A stretch of 64,000 nt of DNA from Erythrobacter sp. Alg231-14 (lineage in GTDB: Bacteria; Pseudomonadota; Alphaproteobacteria; Sphingomonadales; Sphingomonadaceae). This document shows, piece after piece, positions 58,577 to 64,000 of this stretch. The stretch covers positions 3,067,734 to 3,131,733 of the forward strand of contig NZ_LT702999.1 in assembly GCF_900149685.1 (NCBI RefSeq), in the 5' to 3' direction. Numbering within the stretch: position 1 is the stretch's first letter; each line of letters begins with the position of its first letter. The notes below the pieces were generated by a model. It worked only from the letters and a program-made list of their open reading frames with translations, did no database searches and was not told where the DNA came from. The translations under genes were made by a program, and so were the position numbers.

Positions 58577-59179
58577 ATGACCACACACGAAACTATCCCC
58601 GAAACTGTTGATGACGTGCTCAAAGAGTTCCGCGACTGCGGGGCATTGCTCGAAGGGCATTTCAAACTCTCATCGGGGCGGCATAGCGGTCATTACCTAC
58701 AATGCGCGCGGGTCTTGATGGATCCAGCCCGCGCGGGGCGGCTGGCGCAAGCGATTGTAAACGCGATCCCCGACGATGTTTTGGACCAAGTTGATGTGGT
58801 GGTCTCACCCGCGATGGGCGGCATTATAGTCGGTCACGAAGTTGCGCGCGTCCTCAAGAAAGATGGCATGTTCCTCGAACGGCCCGAAGGCACTTTCCAT
58901 CTTCGCCGCGGATTCGCGTTGGAGCCGGGCGCGAAAGTTTTGATGGTCGAAGACGTGGTCACAACCGGCCTATCCAGCCGGGAAGCCATCGACGCGGTCG
59001 CCCGCGAAGGGGGCGAAGTCATTGCCGAATGTGCGTTAATCGACCGGTCATTGGGTTCCGCCGATCTTGGCGTACCTTTCTATCCGCTCGCGGCATTCGA
59101 TTTTCCGACATACGATGAAAATGACATCCCGGATGCCCTTGCCAGCGTAGCTGTGACCAAACCCGGCAGCAGGAAATAA
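58577..59179 (+). CDS. pyrE: Orotate phosphoribosyltransferase
   Basis: Joins orotate with PRPP in pyrimidine synthesis. 200 residues; the PRPP loop is VLMVEDVVTTGLSSREA near 123, and KLSSGRHSGHYLQCARVL and SPAMGGIIVGHEVARVL are family features. Cytosolic dimer. The ATG at 58577 is preceded by GAGGA at 13 bases. pdxJ starts two bases after its stop. Confidence 0.96.
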   Translation: MTTHETIPETVDDVLKEFRDCGALLEGHFKLSSGRHSGHYLQCARVLMDPARAGRLAQAIVNAIPDDVLDQVDVVVSPAMGGIIVGHEVARVLKKDGMFLERPEGTFHLRRGFALEPGAKVLMVEDVVTTGLSSREAIDAVAREGGEVIAECALIDRSLGSADLGVPFYPLAAFDFPTYDENDIPDALASVAVTKPGSRK

Positions 59180-59181
59180 CA

Positions 59182-59946
59182 ATGCAGGACATCGCCGCCA
59201 ATTCTTCTCTACCTCCGTTGCGGTTGGGCGTGAACATTGATCACGTGGCCACCATCCGCAATGCGCGGGGCGGCGACCATCCCGATCCCGTGCGCGCTGC
59301 GCAGATTGTGGCGAGTGTCGGCGGCGATGGAATCACCGCCCATTTGCGCGAAGATCGTCGCCATATCCGCGACGAAGATCTGGCCCGCATCCAAGACGCC
59401 ACAGATTTGCCGTTGAACCTAGAAATGGCCGCGACACAGGAAATGTTGGGCATCGCATTGCGCCACAAACCGCACGCGGCGTGTATCGTCCCGGAAAAGC
59501 GCGAAGAGCGCACAACCGAAGGCGGATTGGACGCGGCTGGCTTGCACAACACCTTGGTTCCGATTGTGGATCGATTGCGGGAAGCCGACATCCGCGTGTC
59601 GTTGTTTATCGAAGCGGATGAACGACAATTGGAAACCGCCTTGCATCTTGGCGTGCCGGTGGTCGAATTCCACACGGGCGAATACGCACATGCGATCTTG
59701 GATGGCGATGGCGACCGCACCGCAAAGGAATTGCGGCGCATCACCGATATGGCGGCTTTGGCGGCCAAGAACGGGATTGAACCGCATGCCGGCCACGGTC
59801 TAACATTCGACAATGTTCAACCGATCGCAGCCATTCCCCAGCTCGCCGAATTGAATATCGGGCATTACCTCATCGCAGAGGCGGTTTTCACCGGCCTAGA
59901 ACCGGCCATTCGCCGGATGCGTGATTTGATGGACGCCGCGCGATGA
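59182..59946 (+). CDS. pdxJ: Pyridoxine 5'-phosphate synthase
   Basis: Last ring-forming step of the DXP-dependent vitamin B6 pathway. 254 residues of a TIM barrel; diagnostic parts are LGVNIDHVATIRNARGGDHP near 14, GITAHLREDRRHI, LEMAATQEML and NIGHYLIAEAVFTGL. The catalytic Glu, His and Lys segments are intact. The ATG at 59182 is the first in frame and lies right after pyrE, so both are co-transcribed. Confidence 0.96.
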   Translation: MQDIAANSSLPPLRLGVNIDHVATIRNARGGDHPDPVRAAQIVASVGGDGITAHLREDRRHIRDEDLARIQDATDLPLNLEMAATQEMLGIALRHKPHAACIVPEKREERTTEGGLDAAGLHNTLVPIVDRLREADIRVSLFIEADERQLETALHLGVPVVEFHTGEYAHAILDGDGDRTAKELRRITDMAALAAKNGIEPHAGHGLTFDNVQPIAAIPQLAELNIGHYLIAEAVFTGLEPAIRRMRDLMDAAR

Positions 59947-59976
59947 AGGCGGAATCTTGAAAACCGAATCGGCATC

Positions 59977-60261
59977 ATGACGAACGATCAACTCCCCACT
60001 TTATCCCGTGATCAAAAGCTATGGTCATTCGGCGCTGCGGCTTTGTTCCTGATCGCCGTCGCGTTTCTGGGCTTTGCGCTCAACACCGGGGCGATGCGTG
60101 GATTTGCGATTGGATGGCTCGCATTGCAGATATTCGGCTATGTCGGGGCGCTGAAAATCGCAAAGGGGGATTTTTCACACCCCTTGTTCAAATCTCAGGT
60201 GATCCTGCATAGTATCGCCCTAATGCTCCTTGTGGTGAGCGTGATAAAGGCAACGTCATGA
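59977..60261 (+). CDS. Small membrane protein before acpS
   Basis: 94 residues with three membrane segments ([55 protein letters not shown]). No family I recognise. It starts 30 bases after pdxJ and its stop overlaps acpS by four bases (ATGA), so it is likely translated with acpS. Its role is unknown. Confidence 0.7.
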   Translation: MTNDQLPTLSRDQKLWSFGAAALFLIAVAFLGFALNTGAMRGFAIGWLALQIFGYVGALKIAKGDFSHPLFKSQVILHSIALMLLVVSVIKATS

Positions 60262-60659
60262 TTATCGGATTGGGTTCTGACCTGTGCAATATCGACCGGA
60301 TCGCCAATTCGTTGGAGCGATACGGCGAACGTTTTGAGAACCGTGTATTCACCGAAGTCGAACGCGCTAAGGCGCGCCGCCGACCTTACACAATCGCCGG
60401 CACCTATGCGAAACGCTTTGCTGCGAAAGAAGCCTTCAGCAAAGCGGTTGGCACCGGGTTTCGACGGGGCGTTTTCATGAAGGATATCGGCGTCGTCAAC
60501 GCGCCTTCGGGTGCGCCGACATTGGCTTTGACCGGCGGCGCTGCAAAGCGGCTTGAAGAAATGGTCCCGCCGGGCCATGAGGCGCACATCCACATGACCT
60601 TGACCGATGATCACCCATGGGCGCAGGCCTTTGTCATTATCGAGGCATTTCCCCGTTAA
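60258..60659 (+). CDS. acpS: Holo-[acyl-carrier-protein] synthase
   Basis: Transfers the 4'-phosphopantetheine arm from CoA to acyl carrier protein. 133 residues; signature parts are [14 protein letters not shown] at the start with the Mg-binding Asp, and [17 protein letters not shown] near 55 with the Glu and Lys. The pdxJ-acpS-lepB order is standard in alphaproteobacteria. Coupled to the small membrane gene by ATGA. Confidence 0.95.
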   Translation: MIIGLGSDLCNIDRIANSLERYGERFENRVFTEVERAKARRRPYTIAGTYAKRFAAKEAFSKAVGTGFRRGVFMKDIGVVNAPSGAPTLALTGGAAKRLEEMVPPGHEAHIHMTLTDDHPWAQAFVIIEAFPR

Positions 60660-60701
60660 GTCGGCCGCGCGCTGCCCCAAATCCAAAAAACGGACACTTG
60701 A

Positions 60702-61613
60702 GTGACTAAAACCGACGAAAAAGAGAAGGTCAATTGGTTCGCAGAATTTCGCGGACTGGCTCTAATGCTGTTGGCCGTGCTGGCTTTTCACAGCCTCGTG
60801 GCAAAACCGTTTTACATCCCATCGACTTCAATGATGCCATCATTGCATGTTGGCGATCGATTGGTGGTTAGCAAATATCCCTATGGCTGGTCGTGGGCTT
60901 CGGCGAGTTTTCACCTGTTGCCGCGTGGCGACTGGCGCGTTTTCGGATCAACCCCTGAATATGGCGATATCGTTATCCCGGTGCATCCGATCCGCGATGA
61001 AGATTACATCAAACGGGTCGTTGCCCTTCCCGGTGACACGATCGAAGTGCGCGATGGCCGCATCATTTTGAACGGCGTGCCGGTGAAGCGCGAAGTGGTG
61101 CCGCCGGTGCGCATTCCGTTTGAACCCGATCTGACATGCAGAGGCCGTCCGTGCCTCGACAACTTCCTCGCCTACAAAGTGCGCATGCCCAATGGCGAAC
61201 AATTCTTTGAACCGCCCACCTATCGTGAAACTCTGCCCAACGGTGCGACCTATTTGATTATCGATCATGCCGATCAAAGCCGCACGCGAATGGGCGAAGA
61301 CGATCTGGATAATTATGGTCCTTACATCGTGCCCGAAGGGCATGTCTTCACGATGGGAGACAATCGCGATGAGAGCGCCGACAGCAGAGCCAGAGCCGAG
61401 AAAAGCGGCCTTGGCGGGGCAATTCCGCTTGAGAACATTGGTGGACGAGCAGAGTTCATCACCTTCTCTGTTGATGGATCGGCCACATGGAACCCGCTCA
61501 GCTGGTATTCGGCGATGCGCGGGGATCGGGCATGGACGACGTTGCGACCGGCCATTGCGGAACAAAACCCCATTGCCGAACAAAGCGAAGCGCCGGAACC
61601 CGCGGCCGATTGA
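60702..61613 (+). CDS. lepB: Signal peptidase I
   Basis: Cuts signal peptides of secreted proteins at the outer side of the inner membrane. 303 residues: one N-terminal membrane helix (LALMLLAVLAFHSLVA), the nucleophile Ser in YIPSTSMMPSLHVGDRLV near 48, and the Lys of the dyad in DYIKRVVALPGDTIEV near 105; the last box is VFTMGDNRDESADSR near 225. The start is GTG at 60702. Confidence 0.96.
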   Translation: MTKTDEKEKVNWFAEFRGLALMLLAVLAFHSLVAKPFYIPSTSMMPSLHVGDRLVVSKYPYGWSWASASFHLLPRGDWRVFGSTPEYGDIVIPVHPIRDEDYIKRVVALPGDTIEVRDGRIILNGVPVKREVVPPVRIPFEPDLTCRGRPCLDNFLAYKVRMPNGEQFFEPPTYRETLPNGATYLIIDHADQSRTRMGEDDLDNYGPYIVPEGHVFTMGDNRDESADSRARAEKSGLGGAIPLENIGGRAEFITFSVDGSATWNPLSWYSAMRGDRAWTTLRPAIAEQNPIAEQSEAPEPAAD

Positions 61614-61631
61614 ATAATGTGAGGGCCATCC

Positions 61632-62870
61632 ATGGCTAGAAAATTTCTCTACTTCATCGCGTTCTGCATTGTGATCTTCCTGATCGGGCGGATCGCTTAT
61701 GAGATGTTTCAAGAGGAACTGGCCGAATTTGTGTTCGTGCCGAGCGCCGAATTCACCCCAACCGCGCCGATGGAGGCGAACGCGTACCAAGACCCTGCTT
61801 TGTGGTATTCGCGCCCGGGAATTGGCGTGAATGACCCGGCCCGGTGGCAGCCTGCATACGCGCCAATTGCGCAAGCGGCATCCGATGACGGCGCAACGCA
61901 GTCGGGCACGGCGGCAGATACGGCAGGCAACGCCCCCACTCAGGCCACACCGCCGGACGCGCCGGATTTTGCGGTCTTTTTCATCCACCCGACAAGCTAC
62001 CTAAGCCGCGACAATTGGAACGCAGCAATTGGCGATGAAGAAGCAGAACGGGTCGCACGGCTGTATGTTCGCGGTATGGCTAGTCCATTCAACGCCGCCA
62101 GCGAAATTTGGGCCCCGCGTTATCGTCAGGCGACGATGGGCGCGTTTTTGACCGATGCACCAGAGGCGCAGCAAGCGTTGGACGCTGCCTATGCCGATGT
62201 AGTTGAGGCGTTCGGCTATTTCGTGGAATCGGTTGACGCCGACACACCGATTGTCATCGCCGGGCACAGCCAAGGGTCTTTGCACCTGTTGCGATTGTTG
62301 CGTGAGGAAGTGAACGGTTCGCCGATCAAAAGCCGATTGGTCGCCGCCTATGCCGTGGGTTGGCCGATCTCAGTGGAACGCGATCTGCCCGCATTGGGAA
62401 TCGATGCGTGCGCCACGGCGGCTCAGACCGGATGCTTGATTTCATGGTCGAGCTTTGCCGAACCGGCCGATCCCTCTTCGGTGATCGATACGTATTCTGC
62501 ATCCATCGGCTTTGACGGGGAAGCGCGCGGAAACAGTCAGATTTTGTGCACCAATCCCATCACCGGAACTTTTGGCGGGGCGGCCGACGCCAGCAGCAAT
62601 CTGGGCACATTGGTGCCCGACAACACTTTGTCGAACGGCGAGCTTGTTCCGGCGGCGGTGCCGGCGCGTTGTGACGAACGCGGATTGTTGTTGATCGGCG
62701 ATCCACCCGATCTTGGCTCTTACGTCCTGCCCGGCAACAATTATCACGTGTATGATATCCCATTGTTTTGGGCGAACACACAGGCGGACGTTGCCCGCCG
62801 AGTGAGCGCGGCTGCGTTGAGGAACGGCGAACCGGTCACGGTCACCGAACCAGAGAGTGTGGCAAACTGA
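61632..62870 (+). CDS. DUF3089 alpha/beta-hydrolase-like membrane-anchored protein
   Basis: 412 residues. An N-terminal membrane segment (FLYFIAFCIVIFLIGRIAY) suggests an anchor or uncleaved signal. The body matches DUF3089: FFIHPTSYLSRDNWNA, SEIWAPRYRQATMGAF, the nucleophile elbow IVIAGHSQGSLHLLRLL near 215 and late VLPGNNYHVYDIPLFW. A Pro/Ala/Thr linker (TQSGTAADTAG) lies near 95-115. Lipase-like activity is possible; no substrate is known. GAGGG lies before the ATG at 61632. The stop overlaps the probable ruvX start. Confidence 0.82.
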   Translation: MARKFLYFIAFCIVIFLIGRIAYEMFQEELAEFVFVPSAEFTPTAPMEANAYQDPALWYSRPGIGVNDPARWQPAYAPIAQAASDDGATQSGTAADTAGNAPTQATPPDAPDFAVFFIHPTSYLSRDNWNAAIGDEEAERVARLYVRGMASPFNAASEIWAPRYRQATMGAFLTDAPEAQQALDAAYADVVEAFGYFVESVDADTPIVIAGHSQGSLHLLRLLREEVNGSPIKSRLVAAYAVGWPISVERDLPALGIDACATAAQTGCLISWSSFAEPADPSSVIDTYSASIGFDGEARGNSQILCTNPITGTFGGAADASSNLGTLVPDNTLSNGELVPAAVPARCDERGLLLIGDPPDLGSYVLPGNNYHVYDIPLFWANTQADVARRVSAAALRNGEPVTVTEPESVAN

Positions 62871-63349
62871 TCACCGAATTTGCGCCCGATTTTGCGGATG
62901 CATTGCCCGATAGCGATGACGGCGGTGGCGTGCTGCTGGGTCTTGATCTTGGGACCAAGACGATCGGCACGGCCCTTTGCGATGCGGGATGGCGTTTTGC
63001 TACCAATGGAAAAACCATCACCCGTGGAAAATGGGCCCGCGACCGCGCATTGATCAGAGAAATCGTGGAAGCGCGCAAAGTCACTGGGATTGTTTTGGGG
63101 CTCCCCCGCAATATGGACGGCAGCGAAGGACCGCGCGCTCAGGCAAGCCGCGCCTTTGCCCGCAACGCCGAAGAAGCGTTTGGAATGCCGATCCTGTTGT
63201 GGGACGAACGATGGTCCACGCAAAGCGCAGAAGCCGCAATGATCGGACAAGATATGAGTCGCGCGCGCCGCGCTGAAGCTATCGACAGCCACGCCGCAGC
63301 GGTCATTTTGCAAGGCGCCATTGATCGATTGGCCGGCGGCATCCTTTAA
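62867..63349 (+). CDS. ruvX: Putative Holliday junction resolvase RuvX/YqgF
   Basis: RNase H-fold protein thought to act on pre-16S rRNA or DNA junctions. 160 residues; core parts are LLGLDLGTKTIGTALCD near 23 with the catalytic Asp, VTGIVLGLPRNMDGSEG, LLWDERWSTQSAE and the end EAIDSHAAAVILQGA with the last Asp. No ATG or GTG lies between the DUF3089 stop and LLGLDLG. By analogy with related proteins that begin with M-I-T, the start is probably the CTG at 62867, which overlaps the DUF3089 stop as CTGA; a TTG at 62903 is the alternative, and an ATG at 62768 would overlap by 103 bases. Confidence 0.88.
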   Translation: MITEFAPDFADALPDSDDGGGVLLGLDLGTKTIGTALCDAGWRFATNGKTITRGKWARDRALIREIVEARKVTGIVLGLPRNMDGSEGPRAQASRAFARNAEEAFGMPILLWDERWSTQSAEAAMIGQDMSRARRAEAIDSHAAAVILQGAIDRLAGGIL

Positions 63350-64000
63350 CGCGCAGCGTCTCGCGCAAGTTTATCTTCGATCCCTATGCGTCTGTTTTGA
63401 GCAAGAGTGGCTACCATCCGGCTGCCGCTGCGTGAGGCGCGATCCCAAATTGCATCGCGTTCCACCGCATCCACCGCTCGACCTGCGCGGGCTTCGAAAC
63501 TGGCAAGACGCAATCGGTCGCTGGGATGCGTGGTTCCAATCCAATCCGCAAACTCAACCGCATTGTTAGCGCCGCTGGCCACGGCGGTGCGCAAGAAAAC
63601 CTCGGTTGCGTTGGGGCTTAGAAAGCGCGTGATCTCACCGCTTTCAAGATCAAACCCGTATTGGTCAAACCATGCTTGGGCAGGATCGACGTGCATCACG
63701 TTCAACGACACAGAAAGACTTTGCGCTGGCAATTGTGAATGCACATCGCGATGCGCACGATAGAGCATCATCTTCCCTTGGTGGAGCGCGCTGCGTTCGA
63801 TAAAGCGAAGGCCCGCATTCTCCCCGCGATACCCGGTCACTGCGTCGTAATCGTACTCATAATAATCGCTGGCATATCCGGGGCCCAGATATCCGCTGGT
63901 GAGGAATGAGAAATTGTGATCGTGGGGCACGCCGTAGACAAAGGTTCTGGCCCCGCTGTTGCGAAAGCACAGATCGTGTTCGGCGGGCCAGATATTGGCG
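63346..64000 (-). CDS. Conserved protein of unknown function, C-terminal part (cut by window edge)
   Basis: The minus-strand frame is open from the right edge to the stop at 63346-63348, about 217 codons; an internal GTG at 63930 is not its start. The His-rich segments VPHDHNFSFLTSGYLGPGY and MLYRAHRDVHSQLP are spaced like metal ligands of a cupin-type barrel, which is only a guess. The tail (WIGTTHPSDRLRLASFEAR) is helical. No named family comes to mind. It overlaps the ruvX stop by four bases. Confidence 0.65.
   Translation of the reverse strand, partial: ANIWPAEHDLCFRNSGARTFVYGVPHDHNFSFLTSGYLGPGYASDYYEYDYDAVTGYRGENAGLRFIERSALHQGKMMLYRAHRDVHSQLPAQSLSVSLNVMHVDPAQAWFDQYGFDLESGEITRFLSPNATEVFLRTAVASGANNAVEFADWIGTTHPSDRLRLASFEARAGRAVDAVERDAIWDRASRSGSRMVATLAQNRRIGIEDKLARDAAR

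Noticed and set aside
1..64000. Prophage, integron, insertion sequence or defence island
   Set aside because: No integrase, transposase, capsid, toxin or nuclease genes were seen; gene content is housekeeping throughout.

Overview
The window looks like ordinary chromosome of a GC-rich alphaproteobacterium, most probably a marine member of the Sphingomonadales (Erythrobacter-like). This is inference from gene content: a class I lysyl-tRNA synthetase, an aa3 cytochrome oxidase cluster in the order ctaC-ctaD-ctaB-(41-codon gene)-ctaG-ctaE-DUF983-surf1-thrC, an Arg-rich RcnB-like protein, rplU with a lysine/alanine tail, and many 1-, 4- or 8-base gene overlaps. I found no tRNA, rRNA, insertion sequence, prophage, CRISPR array or plasmid-type gene. 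Both edges cut genes: an M28 peptidase at the left and an unrecognised protein at the right.

Layout. 1-7.2 kb: two membrane GGDEF proteins, each beside an M28 peptidase, flank the ABC-F factor ettA; a degenerate GGDEF protein follows the second. 7.2-13.4 kb: a flavin-binding PNPOx-like protein, the Arg-rich RcnB-like protein, a prolyl-4-hydroxylase-like oxygenase, lysK, and a nitroreductase/marR pair behind a palindrome. 13.4-20.5 kb: an orphan plus-strand terminator, a TM2 protein, a DinG-type helicase coupled to a membrane AraC regulator, a fatty acid hydroxylase and sixA. 20.5-28 kb: soxR with a sox box facing a VOC protein, an SRAP protein, ubiA, rsmE, gshA, two ABM monooxygenases and a di-haem peroxidase lipoprotein. 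28-37.9 kb: an isoprenylcysteine-methyltransferase-like membrane protein, bamB with its TPR partner, a glycosyltransferase/hydrolase pair, selO, astD and a lipoprotein. 38-46.3 kb: an orphan minus-strand terminator, rarD, pyrC, an ATP-grasp protein coupled to ygfZ, TetR, GNAT, rpmA-rplU, a lipoprotein and an FNR-type regulator.

46.4-58.3 kb is one run of 16 minus-strand genes going from cytochrome oxidase structure and assembly (ctaC to surf1) through thrC, a methyltransferase, a SecD-like lipoprotein and folB to molybdopterin genes (moaA, moaD, moaE). Many junctions overlap, although several gaps of 60-120 bases occur, so it may hold more than one transcription unit. 58.6-64 kb runs the other way: pyrE, pdxJ, a small membrane protein, acpS, lepB, a DUF3089 hydrolase and ruvX.

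I did not find a clearly new multi-gene defence or metabolic system. The signals most worth a second look are two strong intrinsic terminators with no known gene upstream on their strand (candidate small RNAs or small proteins), the degenerate GGDEF partner, the Arg-repeat RcnB-like protein, the marR palindrome, and several translational couplings including a probable CTG start for ruvX.
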